Positions 50,161 through 63,421 of a stretch of 64,000 nucleotides of DNA are shown piece after piece. The notes beneath the pieces were generated by a model that was not told the DNA's origin, did no database searches, and was given only the letters and a program-made list of their open reading frames with translations. Numbering within the stretch: position 1 is the stretch's first letter; the number at the start of each line of letters is the position of its first letter. Source of the stretch: Melanocharis versteri (lineage: Eukaryota; Chordata; Aves; Passeriformes; Melanocharitidae); assembly GCA_013397845.1 (NCBI GenBank), contig VZTG01001879.1, positions 310,001 through 374,000 of the forward strand. Direction: 5' to 3'. The position numbers and the translations under genes are program-made.

Positions 50161-50200
<40 letters not shown>
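50161..50200 (+). repeat. (ATCT)10 microsatellite
   Basis: Ten perfect ATCT units, flanked by related TATATC and AAGATATAGA sequence. A perfect tetranucleotide repeat of this length is probably polymorphic. It produces an artificial SIYLSIYL-type peptide in the plus frame. Confidence 0.98.
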
Positions 50201-50201
<1 letters not shown>

Positions 50202-53200
50202 AGATATAGATGGTAATTTTCTTTTCTGAAAGAAATTTGTGGTGGTTTTCATGTATGTGAAATTATTCCGGTGTTTTCTTCACCATTGTAATGAGAGTCC
50301 AAATTGTCAGCCCAATGAGCTCCAAATTCCACACTTGCTTATATAATAGCACTGTAATTTTCATTTATGCTTTCTCTGCCTTCTCTTGGTTTTATGCCAA
50401 TAACTTCGGGAAGGTCAAACATAGTAAATTTTCTGGGTATAACTTTAGAGATAGAACAGAAGATTCTGAGGAGACCATACTCCTAACTACACACTTCAAA
50501 CCCAAACTCAATCACCTGATGTACAGAGAAGTGCTGGTGGTGATTGTCCTCTTTGGAAACTGCTGTTTTCCTTGATGTTGCTGTAGGAAGAGGTCTTTGT
50601 TGTTTTGGGTACGTATGAGTTAGAGAACTCTGGAAATTGCTGATAGAAAGGGAGAATCTGATTTAGGACATTCCCACAGATTTTGTGGGCGTAGGGAAGG
50701 ACTGCATTAGTGCTCATCACTGGCAAATGGTAAAAATGAGGGTTTTTTTGGGTCATTGTTTCTGACGGTTTCATCCAGCTGCCTTTTCGGTTCTCTCTGG
50801 ACATGCTGTTACAGAACTTTGAGAAACAGATTGAAAAGCTGCACACAGTAAATGAGCAGTACAAGTTCCTTATTAATGCTACTTTTCCCTTTGGCAAGCT
50901 TTTCAACTTCAGAGAGTAAATTTTTTCCCCTGCACTTAGAATTAATTTTCTATGCCTTGACAGCCAAATTATTTGATGTAGGAGTAAATCACCACATCTG
51001 TCCCTCACTGAAGCTGAACGCTTGGACTGAGCTGGGCCTACCAGTGTACGATAGCATCAGATGGTCCATGGGCCAGAAGAAAATCTTCTGGTAATAGGGA
51101 ATTGCAATTTGTATGGGCAGATACAAAGCTGAGGTGGAGTTCGGCAAATGGGGACAAGTTGCAAATAATTCAACATTCAGGCAAAAATGATAACCATCAT
51201 TGTTCATGCCAGCATGTGGCTGCCTTTTAATTAGCTTGGAATTATGCTTTTCTGGTTTAGGTGAAAGATGGTAAAAATTTTGTCAGCTGAAAATAAATTA
51301 CTTGAGTTTTTTGAAGAGGTTATTACTGAAACCAACACAATTCCTATAAAAACTTGAATTCTATATAATACATATTTTATATATGTTATATCCTTATATA
51401 AATCAGATATTGATATATAAGAATAGAGTGCCTGTTGTGGAAAAAAATGTGCACAACTCCATATGAGAGGGGATGCAGCATTGCCTGACTCAACCAGTTA
51501 TAAATGTTTTTCTGGCAGTGAGTGAAGAGCTGAATTTAATGATTTAAACATACAGGGACCTATAGGCAGTGTCTTCACAGTCGTTATTTGCATTTGAGAA
51601 ATGGGAACAGGTATCCAAGGAATTTACTGAGGTAAGTTAATAGGTTTTTGAGTGTGCAGAAAGATATATGTACTCTGGAGAGAGATAGCATGTGAGCAAA
51701 TCTGAATGCACAGGGCTTGAACGTTGTTGGTACTTTGCAAAATTGCTTATCAATAGCTTATTGAGTAAACAATTTGCTTTAGTAAGTGTGGAGTATTTTT
51801 AAGTGCTGAAATAAGAAATACGATAGCAGTGATAAGGAAGGTGATAGCAAAGAGTATGATTAACAAAACAGTAGAATTAGGACAGCAAAACCTCACACAC
51901 AAGGTTTTATTTCCAGATAAAGAACATTCTACAACTGAGCCTGCACAAGGTGAGTGTAGTATATTTAAAAACGAGATGTGGAAAAGACAAAATATTTAAC
52001 TGGACTGAAAAAGCAAAGAGGAATATAATATACAGTGGTCAGCAATAATGATCACTCCAGTTCATCAGTTGAAAAAGGTATTTGACAAATGTCCTAATCA
52101 CAGAATAATACAGCAGAGAGAGACTATTTTAGTTTTCCTTTAATCAAAGCCAGGAAGCAAACGAGAATCCTGAACTAAAAGTCTTCGGGACTTTGGGACT
52201 CTGCTCTGCTTGCGGAAACTGACAGGTCTCCAAGTAGGAATATGATGATTTGTGAAAAACATAATTCATACAGTGAAACTGTTGCATGTTTGTATATCTG
52301 TGGAATTTATACAATTTGTAAAACATGGAGGAAAACAGTGAGGGCAGCTTTCCCACATAAAGTTGAAATCATGAGATTAGCTATTAGGATAACTAAATGA
52401 GCAACTTGTTTTAGTAGTGTCTGTAAGAGAGTGTCTGTAAGAAAACTGTAGAAGACTTGCATCTTTCAGTAGCCCAATTAACACAGAGCGAGTAGTGAAC
52501 AAAGAGTGACTGTCAGTACTCATGAAAAATATATCTACTGAGCAGTCCAGGCTGAAAGGGAGGTGTGTTGGGGTGGTGGTTTGTTGGTTGGTTGGTTGGT
52601 TTTTTTCTTTTTTTTTCTCTTAGAAGTCCAGAAATACGAATCTCACACAGAGATATTTGGGCTGCACCTAGAACTTTTTGTACCTGTCAGAAGATATCAC
52701 TAAATAAGGATGTCTTTGGAATTAGCCTGGTGTTTAGGATGTTTCAGAGAAAATTGAACCAGGCACTAGGGGAACTCTTAGATGTTGATGTTGTTGCTGG
52801 TAATGTTCTTGTTGCAAGGAAAGGAAGTCAGGGAAGAGGCAGTAGAATACTGTGACGCTGCGTTGTAGCAACTCTTTGGGGCACACCAGGCAGTGCTTGT
52901 GTCTAAATCAAAGGATGAAAGGGAAGGGTAGCACTTGTGGGAGACCAAAGGAAGATCAAAGTAAATCCTAAGGGTGTCAGCGGTTCCAAAACTTTGTGGA
53001 AACAGCAATATTAGCTACACTGTGATACATCTGGGAATTCCCCAAGACAGGCACCGGTGTAAAGACTGTACATGGTGGGGTTTGCCTGCAGAGTCTTTAG
53101 AGACATTGGAAGCTACAGCAGAGTGAAATTGGTAACAGATCTACCTAAAAGACCAGTGGTCAAGGTTAAAATGGCAGATCCCTGGCTGACAGTGTGTGAT

Positions 53201-55068
53201 TGCTCACATTACTTGATAGCCAGATAGAACTACAGCACAGGGACTGGAAATGGGTTAGATGAACTGCATCCTTTACTGCCTCTTGCAGTCCATGGCACTA
53301 CCATACAGCAGGCAACACGTGGAAGAAATTCATTCCAATCTTTTATGTGTACATCTCAGCCTCCTTTTGCTGCTTATTTCCCTGACAAAATTTCCTTCTC
53401 CAGGTTGTCCCAGGCTTATTAACACTTTCAGTACCGCCCTGTATATTTTTTTATCCCATTTGCTGTCTTCTAAGCCATTCACATCCAGTAATCTTTTCCA
53501 GATTTGTGAGTGAAAAAAAATGTCTTCCTAGTCTAATTTTCCAAAAAAATTCTTTAGCCATGTCTCCAAAAAACTCCAACTGGGACAAACATTGAACAAA
53601 AAAAAAATTCCTTGCAATCAAAGTTTGGCAAAATTCTAAGCTGGTAATGTTTTTTTTTTCTGATTGGAGGTGATGGCAGCCTTGATGTGCAGTGCTACCA
53701 GAGCTATTACGGTGCCCTGTAATTACATCTTTTCACCTAGGTTCTGACTGAAAAACTGTCAAAAGTTTGAAGGACCAAATTATGCCTAGCATTCACACCT
53801 CAGATTAATAGGAGGAATTTGACAGAAAGGGACTTATTTAGATACATGGAAAGCAAAAATACACTTGTCTGACACTTGCCCATGCTTAGATGCATGATTT
53901 TTTTCTTCTCTTAAATGTATTGTGTGTTTGATAGCCTTTGTGGGTTTTGTGTAGATCTTGTGCAATAATAATTTTTTAAAAATTAAACTGCCTCATTGTG
54001 TGATTTCAAAAAGGACGCAGATACAACAGGTGAACATGCATTGAATTTCCTTTTTGACCCCACGTATATTTACTTGCAGAGAAATTCAGCATGTACTTGA
54101 AGATGCCCTATTTATAATCTGTTTTGGGCCTCTGTCTTTAAATGAATGAAATAAATTTATGTATTTATTACATTTGCTTTTTTTTTCAAAAAAGTCCAGC
54201 CAGGGAGTAGAGCAACTGTCTTCTAGAAAGTTCCTACTTTGAGTAAAAGTTTGTATCCAGAATAACTCTCCCACTTCAAGCAGTTTTTCTCTAAACCCAG
54301 AGGAGATAACTTTACTCCTGAATTTGTTTGTTTGTGTGCTCTCTAGTTCTCCTGTCATTCACCATTTTAATGTGGGCACATGGCCGGATTTGCCACCTTG
54401 CTATGGTAATTCTTGTGAAATTAATGCAGCTGAAATCACAACATTTCAAAATTGCCATGCTCTTTACTGCTGTGTTCATATCTACAGTAGTCCAAGGGCC
54501 CTGGACTCTCTTGAGAGTGACGAAATGTGTTCTGGCAATGTTAACACTGAAATGCAAAATTCTTGGCGTACCTGGGAGCATGAATGGAGGAATGCACTAA
54601 AGGACTAGGGCTGCTTCAAAACAATCAAGCAGGCAAGGGAGCGAGCAAGGAAAGCACCACAGGAGGACTGTCAGACTACAGGCTGCCTTGGTGCCTACAG
54701 TGTTTGATGAAGTTCAGGTCTAAATGCAGGCTCATATGAGAAAAGCACCATGTTCCTTGAAACATCTGTGTCTTAGATTCAGTAAGTTCATTGTGTCCCA
54801 GAGGCAGATTTAGGCCAAACAGCTTCTTTTCCCAGTGCTTGGTTGTAGATGTGCCACTGGAAGGAGCTTAAACATGGCAGTTATGCATAATCTCTGGCAT
54901 TGCTGTGCAGCAATCCTGTTAAGATAGTGGGGTGAGTGGACATCCCTAGTCTCCAAACCCAGAGGAGTGCAAGCTATGAATTTTTTCCTCTTATTTTGTT
55001 CCCTGCACATGCATTAAAACCTGAAGTTTTCCAGGGATGACTGAAATAATAACAAGGGTTAGTATATT
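50201..55068. other. AT-rich non-coding DNA, no gene recognised
   Basis: Includes a TA-rich tract at about 51360-51425, a 14-bp direct duplication (AGTGTCTGTAAGAG/A, 52416-52443) and a TTGG/T tract at about 52583-52618. The 166-residue minus frame at 50508-51008 is the longest here but has no recognisable domain. The stretch at about 54320-54600 is open in two plus frames and one minus frame and looks like unique sequence; conservation data would be needed to judge it. Confidence 0.6.
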
Positions 55069-56124
55069 TGGTTTGTGTGTCAAGGTTTTGTTAGCAGGAG
55101 GGGCTACAGGGGTGGCTTCACGAGAAGCTGCCAGAGCCTTGCCCTGTGTTTGACAGAGCCAATGCCAGCTGGTTCCAAGATGGACCTGCTGCTGGCCAAG
55201 GCTGGGTCAGTCAGAGATGATAGTAATGCCTCTGGAGTAACAGATTTATCAAGGGAAAAAACCCTGCTGCACAATGGCAACAACAGCCAGAGACAGAAGT
55301 GAGAATATACAAAACAACTCTGCAGACACCAAGGTCAGTGGAGAAGGAGGGGCAGAAGCTGCTCCAGGCACTGGAGCTGAGATTCCCCTGCAGCCCGTGA
55401 TAATGCAGCTGTGCCCCTGCAGCCCATGGAGGTCGGTAGGAGTGCAGAGATCCACCTGCAGCCTGTGGATGAAACCACACAAGAGCAGGTGGATGTGCCT
55501 GGAATAGACTGTGACCCCATGGGAAAGCCGCTCTGGAGCAGGGTCCTGGCAGGACTTGTGGACCCATGGAGAGAGAAGCCCAAAATGGACCAGGTTTGCT
55601 GGCAGGATTTGTGACCTTGTGGAAGGGAGCCACACTGAAGCAATTAGTGAAGAACTGCAGCCCATGGGAAGGACTCATGTTGAAGTTCATGAAGGACTGT
55701 CTCCCATGAGATGGACCCCACGCTGGAGCAGGGAAAGAGTGCGAAGAGTCCTCCCTTGAGGAGGAAGGAGTGGCAGAGATAGTGTGTGATGAATTGACCA
55801 CAGCTCCCATTCCACATCCTCCTGTGGCAGAGAAAATGTGGAGTGAAATTGAGCCTGGGAAGAAGGCAGGGCTGGATGGAAGGTGTTTTAAAATTTGGTT
55901 TAATTTTGCATTTTCCTACTCTGATCTGATTGGTAATAAATTAGTTAATTTCCCTGAGCTGAATCTGTTTTGACTATGACAGTAATTGGTGAATGATCTC
56001 TCCCTGTCCTTATCTCTATCTGTGAGCCTTCTGATGTATTTTTTTCTCCCCTGTCCAGCTGAGGAGGGTGTGATCGATCAGCTTTGGTGGGGATCTGGCA
56101 TCAAGCCAGGTTCAGCCCACCACA
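55069..56124 (+). mobile_element. Endogenous retrovirus LTR, apparently solo (subfamily not assigned)
   Basis: About 1.05 kb, GC-richer than its surroundings, starting with TG and ending CCCACCACA. It is built of degenerate tandem motifs of the type CTGCAGCCCATGG and CCCACGCTGGAGCAG, which I associate with LTRs common in many bird genomes. Consistent features are a polyadenylation signal AATAAA at 55935-55940 followed by TTGGTGAATGATC-type and GT/T-rich sequence, and an internal CCTGTCCAGCTGAGGAGG segment near the 3' end. No gag, pol or env similarity lies next to it and I saw no clear target-site duplication, so it is probably a solo LTR or a remnant. Family recognition is from memory. Confidence 0.75.
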
Positions 56125-59100
56125 CCTGGGATAATTTACAAAAATTTGAGGCAGGTGGGAACAAAGTTGAAAAGGGGCATCAGGGTGAGCTTGGTTAGCA
56201 CCGTGAGCACCCTGGCATTAGAAAACTCTCACAAAGGCTGCCTGGAGAAGAGCTGAAAAAGGAGATGAAGAAGCTTTCCTAGGAAGTAAGGTTTTCCTGT
56301 TTTTCTGCTGGTCTAGCAAGGTGAAATGATTCATACCATGGTCAGATATGTGCCAGAGAGGGAGTGGGAGTGCATATCTGGGATGAAAACGCAGGCTTGG
56401 CCGCCACAGTTAGACTTCCTTGGACTGATTGAGGTGTACAACACTAGGTGACAAGTCACTGTCCTGTAGCTGCAAACAGGGCACGAGCATTAGGCAATGT
56501 TTATGCTATATTTTCTTTTTCCCATTGCCATATCACCTTTTTTACTCCTTTGCAATTTAAGCCTTTTGGAGGCACGCCTCAGAGCAATGTGGTGATGGTG
56601 TGTGGAGTTGCACAATGTATTATATTCTCTATTACCCACTCTTTCAATCCAGAACATGCCAGGTGTTGCACGAGGGCTCTGCATGAAAATGCTTTATGGT
56701 AACTCAAGTGCTCATAAGATGACATAGGAATGTCATCTGATACAAAAGGGAGGAAAAATACGTGGACCATTTATTGATGCTGGTATGGAGACTTGAACTG
56801 GAAAAAAAAGTTTTGTTTAGAGTGTCTTCAAAGAGTTCAGGGTAACACGGCTATTATGGAGAAAAGTCTTAAATAGCTGCTGAGAATCTGAGATGTCTCT
56901 GAGGAGTGAGAAAAGGGGTAAAGGAGATGTGGTTTTGATCTCTAGAGTAAATACCAGGAGAAGGTCAAGAAAGTGCATTAGTTGAGGGAAATACCTTGAA
57001 AAAGGCAGGGTCATGCAGGAAGGGCATTTGGGGAAACACAGAAATAACTCTTCAGGAGACTGTAATGATGATGAACATTCCTAGAAAATGAAGCACTGTG
57101 GGCTGTGATGAGGACAGGAGGACAATTAGAGATCACTGAACTATCACAGTTGTCCTGCAGCATTTTACTGCCTAGGAGAGACTTGACCTTTATAATTTAT
57201 AACCTATTGAACTAACATGTGACCAGTCAGAACTTCAAGCATGTTCTGCTACAGCTCCATTGCAATTTTATGTTTTGCTGTTTATATTCAATTAAGAAAC
57301 ATTTCTATTTAAAAAAAACATGCTAAGGCCATCTCTCTGAAATGTAGCTTCCTCCTAATGACATTAATTCCTGATAACTTGTTTATGTAAAGGCAGAGCA
57401 TTAATTTTCTTACTTACAGTTAGGAATACTTTTTCTGCCTTCTATCCTCTAGATTCCAGCTGGGAGCATATGATGCAGCTCTGACCCAGATTCACCTGCC
57501 ATCTGGACTACCTTTTAGAAACACCCTTTTTCATTGTTTGTAGCATCAATAAAATCTCTTTAGCTTTGCCCCCCAGTCCATTAAAAGGGTACTCAGATAG
57601 AGCTGCACAGATTAAAGCAGAACACAGCTGACATGTATGACAGAAGCAGCTGTTTCTTGCAAGCATCTAGCCTTGTCACCTCCAGTTCTCATTCAGTCTT
57701 ACATAACTAGTTCTCTTCATTGGGAGTAAGTGGAGCTGTGTTTGCAAAGATCCTGGCCCAAGTGACTTCACTGCTCTCATGCTCCATGTTAATACAGGCT
57801 ATTTAGCCAGGCTGTAAATGCCCTGGGGAAGACCAAGGCCTCATTTCTGGTTTTGGCTTCAGAAGTCCAGGGAGCGGGCTAAATGAAAGGTGTTAGTGTT
57901 CAAGCAAGTGTGGAAGTCTTACGTGATTTGATGTATCAGAGCAAAACTAGTTAGCTGCATATCAGTATCATATCAGATGGCAATGACTCTGTTAAGCACA
58001 AGGATAAGAAATAGCTCTCATGTTGATGGAGTATTTTGAATGAAGGAGTTTCCTACAGGAATGTTTTTTGGTTTGTGTGTTTTTGTGTTGTCACAGATGA
58101 TCAAAGATCTAGAACGTTATTTTGGCCAACAGGCCCCTTCTAGTTTATCAAGCCTCAAACTGTTGATGACTGCTGAAGTTGGTCTATGAAAATTTTGAAA
58201 ATACAGCTTTTGATTCTTACCTCCCATAGAGTTCCTTGTTGTTTTCATAACCATTTCCTAGCTCATGAAACACAATGCAACAGCATAAAAGTGAGGAACA
58301 GAAACTAATTGCCTAGTTAATGATGGTCGGCAGTGTGATGTGCTTTGGAAAAGTGGTGGATAGTAGTGTGCTGACTTTTAAGAAATCTATTGTAAGAAAA
58401 GGAAAAGCCTTTTACAGATATCTGATATATAACCTGTGTCACTGACTGTCTTAACACAAATGGCTTCTAATTTTGTAGGGTTTTTTTGCAATGCCTCTCA
58501 GATATGTATGCATTTATGTGACTGAAATTATCCTTCTAAATTTTAAATGAACATGTGGTAACTGTCTGGTTTTTAGGAAAAAAAATAATGTATGGGTTTA
58601 CTATCCTGAGTTGTCCGAAAGCTAACATCTTTGAGTGAGAACTAGGTAAAATTTTGAATTCAAGATCAAGTGTTTTCCTAATTCAAGAATTGCTTGCTTT
58701 TCTTTTTTCTTTTCCCCCAATCCTTCAAAATAATAAATTTAAAAAATATAATAAACTCCCTGTAGAAAAACTTGAAAAAATAAAAAGCTAAATGTACTGC
58801 ACTATTTTAGATTGTTTGACCTAATTTAGAGATCTAAGAACTTCAGCCTTTTGGATTAAATTCAGTCCGAATTTTGACATCTACCAAGCAGAGTGCCAAT
58901 TGTTACCAGTAAATATGAAACACCTATGAGCTAGAGTAAGGTCATTGAAGAGAAACAGAAGAATTACAGGTCCAGTTCACTGTCAATTAAAACATGATTT
59001 GAATTTTAAAGTAAATCTCCTGACATTAGCAATTGCCAGGGCTTTTCAGAGTCATGAGGCAGAAATCACTACTGTATGCTTTCCTGTTGTAAATGATGAG

Positions 59101-59714
59101 ATTCACACATTTGGGCACAGTCTAGCTGAGAGAAAAACAAAGCTGAGACCATCTGAAATGAAATCATGTTGTGATTTGTGCCAGATGGGTGCCTGAAGTA
59201 ATTACAATGTCAGTGCTTCCTAAGTAGGGTAACGATATGGACCTAATTCTGGTCAGTCTGGAGAAATCTGTTTTGATGAACTTTCAACTCTATTTAGCTC
59301 AAACATATGTCGAAAGATAACCTAATGGGATGTTACTGCAATCTGCTTGTTCTTACCCAGGCTTTTGGATACGCTACTGCTGTAATTGTACCAGTGATGG
59401 TTTGTACAAGTATTGAGACAAATGGGCTAAGGCTCATTATTTTTATACTTGGTGTGAAATCTAGAGAAATAATCTCTGTCACTTGGGTATTGTGGTTTGT
59501 TTTGAGCAAAATAGTCTTGACTTGGGAACCTTGGAATTTAATTTTTTATGAATTAGGAAAAAAGCTCTTATCATGGATTTGGGTATTGAAGGGGAAGGAA
59601 AAAGAATATAAAAAGTTAAAAGGGTCAGGTGCTTTCCTTCCCCTTCCCCAGGCTCAGCTTAAACCAAACACCTGACTCCTCCCTGGTCTTGGCTTCCCTT
59701 ATTTTCACTTCAGA
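56125..59714. other. Non-coding DNA between two LTR-like blocks, no gene recognised
   Basis: The first 170 bases after the LTR are not recognised as a retroviral leader or gag. The rest is AT-rich unique sequence. A stretch at about 57430-57870 is less AT-rich and has no open frame of interest. The 122-residue plus frame at 59307-59675 has hydrophobic stretches but no recognisable family. Confidence 0.6.
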
Positions 59715-60205
59715 TTAGGTTCAGTGCTCCCCACTGCCTTTGGGGAGGTGAAGAGAGGTCCAGGAGGTGGGGTTATGTGCCATAAAGGTATATTTTTGCT
59801 CCTCTTCATGTTACTGTTTTTCCCACTGTTCTCTTTCTTCATGTCCTGCTCTAGAGAAGCGTCCACAAGCCAAAGTGCCCTTGGGGGTGCAGCTACCCTG
59901 GCATGGGTTCCCCACAGCTGCCGTCCCTTGGGGTGTTACTGCCTCAGCGTGGGTCACCCATGGCTGCAGTCCCTCCTGCCCAGAGCGTGTTCCCAGCCAC
60001 ATTTCCAGTGCTGCGTGTCCTGCCTCTTGTGGCTTGCACAGGCGTTCTTAAACCTCTTTTAAACCTGCCCGAGGTTTTTGGGGGTGATGGGCTGTTTATG
60101 CTGGTTTCAGAGGCACCTGGAAACAGCTGTGGCCATCTCAGGGCACCTCTGCAACCCTCTGCTACCAAATCCCTGCTGTTGATGCCCAGTATGCAGCTGT
60201 AGTGC
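59715..60205 (-). mobile_element. LTR-like element, minus orientation
   Basis: The GC-richer block contains, on the minus strand, spaced degenerate motifs such as GGGACTGCAGCCATGGGTGA, CCCACGCTGAGG and GCAGCTGTGGGGAACCCATG. These are related in style to the motif arrays in the 55-kb LTR but are not the same copy. A TATA-like TTTAAAAGAGGTTTAAG lies upstream of them on the minus strand (about 60044-60064). Ends and target duplication could not be defined. The overlapping frames (63-112 residues) on both strands are composition artefacts. Confidence 0.5.
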
Positions 60206-61854
60206 AGATTTTTCCAATCTTGTTTTAAAGTTTTAATCTACAAAAGACAGTGCACAGACAGACTTGCAGCACTGCGTTTTGTATGGGTTTGGAGGAAATG
60301 GTTAACTTCAGGGAAGGGCTGTTTGATGAATAGCAGATAAATAAACAGGACTTGGTAAAGAAGCATTTCTTAAATCCTAGTTGTGTGTCTTAGTCCTTGT
60401 GTTTCATTGACATCAGAGTCATCTTTCACCCTTAATAATGAGACAGCTGTATTTCCTCATGGACTCCTTTAGGATGACTTCTGACAGGCAAGCAGACTGC
60501 TCACTTATCTTAAACCTCAGTGTGCTTCATGCCCTTCTTCTTTTGCTGCATTTTAATATATTATTTGCCATTTGCTGTAACAGTCATTTAGCTCACTGGG
60601 ATGAAATAATTTTTCAGTGAGCTGATGCAAAAGAAAGCTGGAGCACCTGGGAGTGTATGTTCTCTTGTGTGTGCTCTCACATCCTTGGCAGCTGATGGTC
60701 TCTGTAACCTGGGATTTCAGCAAGGGTATGTGTCCAGTTTGCTGACCTAGGATACACAGCTCATTCTTTGTTTCCCACCTAAATCTCTTCAAGTGTCACA
60801 GCCATGTCATCTAAAGAGCTTAAGACTCAGCTAGCTGATGCTGGGCTTTTTAATTTCTCTGTGTGATCTCAGTAGTGTTGGTTCTGAAGTTGCTGTCTGA
60901 AGGCTCAGAAGCGCAATGCCTTCTTGGTTAAAACTTCATGCAGGTTTGAAATGCTTTTCGAGTTTGTTTTCTAATTGGTCATCATCGAAAACTTATCCTC
61001 ACTTTAAAGAGGAAAGCTTTAGAGAGAAAGAGGGATTTTCTGGGATTTGAATGTCTGTTTGGACCTGACATACCAAGGCGAATGCTTCTAGATGGCAGGT
61101 CTTGTGACCGACATATCCTATTCATTTGAACAGAGCAGTCTATTTTAGAAATTGTCCAAGGCCTATTTTATTCAAAATGATCTATCACACTGGCTTTATA
61201 TAAGCTGAAGAAAATATCTTTTGCAAAGCTGACTGAAAGTCAGTAGACCAATTTGTATAAAAAGAGTTCGGTATTTCAATTTAAAATTATATTGAGGATG
61301 GAGGAGAAAAGGAGAGACCTTTTTGTGCCGAAAGTTAAGATGAGGACAGAAATAATTCTAGCATAATGGTCTTACCCTGGAAAATGGGGTTTCATTAAAA
61401 TCAGCCTTCAGCTGAGTCTATCAAAACTGTCAGTTACAAGAAGAGGTTGTTAGGCATGTAATTCTATGGAAAGATTGTAGGTGTACAGCCTGCCTGTTTA
61501 TATCTTCCATGAAATAAATACCTCCACATTTTTTGATTTGAGAAATAAGAGAATAGTTTATTTAGTCAGAAATGCCAACACACTGAGTTTCTGAATTAAG
61601 ATTCATGTAGAGGGGAATGTGCTACCTTATTCTGAATTCTGTGAAGAGTTTAGATTGTTATCTGTTAGTTTATATTGTTTTCTGCCTTGCACCTCATCTC
61701 TAGTGCTGTTGAGTTTGATTTCAGAGGTGATACATATGTGTGATGTTGAACATTACTTAGTATTTGTTTTGGAGAATCTGTGACTTTGGCAAGACATTTT
61801 CTCTGATGAGGCTAGGAGGTTAGCTGCATGTGTAATCCCAAGAGTTTCTCAGAT
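60206..61854. other. Unique sequence, no gene recognised
   Basis: Moderately AT-rich. Short frames only, with no repeat family or RNA gene recognised. Confidence 0.6.
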
Positions 61855-62631
61855 GGGCAGAGGAAAACCTATTGAAGTTCCACAAAGGCAAGTGCAGAGT
61901 TCTGCACCTGGGGAAGAATAACCCCATGCACTGGTAAAAGCTGGGAGCTGACCTGCTGAACAGCAGCTCTGCAGAGGAGGACCTGGGGGTCCTGGAGGAC
62001 AACAAGCTGTCCATGAGCCAGCAGAGTGCCTGTGAGGCCAAGAAGGCCAAGAGAATCCTGGGCTGCATTAGGAAGAGCATTGTCAGCAGGTCAAGTGAGG
62101 TGATCCTGCCCCTCTACTCAACTATATGTGGCCTCCTAGTGAGGCCAAATCTGGAGTGCTATGTCCGGTTCTGGGCTACTTGGTACGAGAGAGACCTGGA
62201 GCTCCTGGGGCAAGCGGCTGTGATGTTTGGGGGACTGGAGCACCTCTCTTGGGAAAGTCTGAGCTGTGCCTGTTTAGCCTGGAGAAGGCTGAGAGGAGCC
62301 TCATCGATGTATGTATCTGAAGGGAGAGTGCCAAGAGGATGGAGCCAGGCCCTTTTTGGTGGTGCAAAGCAATAGGAGAAGAGGGAACAGGCAGAAACTG
62401 AGACACAGAAAGTTCCACCTGGACATGGAGGAAGAACTTCTTTATTATGAGGGTGATAGAGCACTGGAACAGATATTCCAGAGAGTTTTTGGAGTCTCCC
62501 TCACTGGAGATATTCAGGAACCATCTGAACACATTCCTGTGCAATTTGCTATAGACTGCCCCTGCTTGAGGAGGGAGGATGGACCGGATGACCCTCTGTG
62601 GTCCTTTCCAAACTTACCCATTCTGTGATCA
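61855..62631 (+). mobile_element. CR1 LINE, 5'-truncated (ORF2 C-terminus and 3' UTR)
   Basis: The 5' half encodes the CR1 ORF2 C-terminal region, broken by frame changes: KCRVLHLG-like sequence, MSQQSACEAKKAKRILGCI, ILPLYSTICGLLVRPNLE and FWATWYERDLELLGQ. The 3' UTR phrases follow: GGAGAAGGCTGAGAGGAGCCT, CACAGAAAGTTCCACCTGGA, GAAGAACTTCTTTATTATGA, GGAGTCTCCCTCACTGGAGA and CTGCTTGAGGAGGGAGG. It ends at CCATTCTGTGATC, close to the expected terminal repeat. Better preserved than the 17.7-kb copy. It is too truncated to retrotranspose. Confidence 0.95.
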
Positions 62632-63361
62632 GGAAATTAATTACAAATAACTGCCAAGTCACTCGTATCTATTATTGATGTTGTATATATCCTCAGATGG
62701 TATTTTAAAATAAATATCTCTCATATTTGTAAAATTTTCTACAGTAACTGCATCAAAGGACTTTATGGCACTAATTGAAAATGGGAGAGATCTTAATTAT
62801 AGTATTAATGTATAATAATTCTTTTTGCTGTTTTACTACTCTTTCTAAATTACTGGTCATGATAATAATATCTTTATGAATGAAGTGTTAATGAAATTGT
62901 GATTCTTCTATAGAGGGAGAAAAATTACAAACTCAGAATGTTTTTATTGTCTGTGAGGGATACTTGACATCCAACATTCTTGATATATACAAATAGATGG
63001 CAATTTCCACTCAGCCACTTGATTTTATATGACATGCTATCAAATTTGTTCTGGCTGTATGTAGCATAATTTCCACAGAATGTGGTGATGCATTTTGGAT
63101 TTAGCTTTAAGGGCTTAGGGATTGTTGCATTTCCTGATTTATTTTAGTACACGTATTCAAGCCATTAGAAAGCTGAGGCTCTCAAATTTATCTCTGTGTG
63201 ATCTGAGGAGACAAAACACCTCACTGGTTTAAGGATGGCTCTCAACAAACAAAGGCTCTTTATTTGAAAGAATAATGTGACCAGTACATGTACTCTGGTT
63301 TCAAGAAACAACCCAGTATAAGTGGTTGGTTTTGGTTTGTTTATTTATTTCCCAAGATATG
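62632..63361. other. AT-rich non-coding DNA, nothing recognised
   Basis: Unique AT-rich sequence between two CR1 copies. No open frame or repeat of note. Confidence 0.65.
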
Positions 63362-63421
63362 GGGATCTAGATGATGTTTAAGGTCCCTTCCAACCCAAAC
63401 CTTTCTTCCTTTCTATGATAT
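63362..63421 (+). mobile_element. CR1 LINE 3'-terminal stub
   Basis: GGGGATCTAGATGATGTTTA, then AGGTCCCTTCCAACCCAAAC, then TTCTATGATA matches the last ~60 bp of CR1 (a GACTAGATGATCTTTAAGGTCC-type phrase and the TTCTATGAT terminus). A minimal 5'-truncated copy. Confidence 0.85.

Noticed and set aside
55211..55810. 199-residue minus-strand ORF and several overlapping frames
   Set aside because: They lie wholly inside the LTR and reflect its GC-rich motif array read in antisense and in alternative frames.
56125..56300. Retroviral leader or gag region directly after the 55-kb LTR
   Set aside because: No recognisable primer-binding site, coding similarity or second LTR in the same orientation was seen.
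59724..60202. Cluster of overlapping plus and minus ORFs (63-112 residues)
   Set aside because: Located in an LTR-like repeat block; open on both strands because of composition; no domain recognised.
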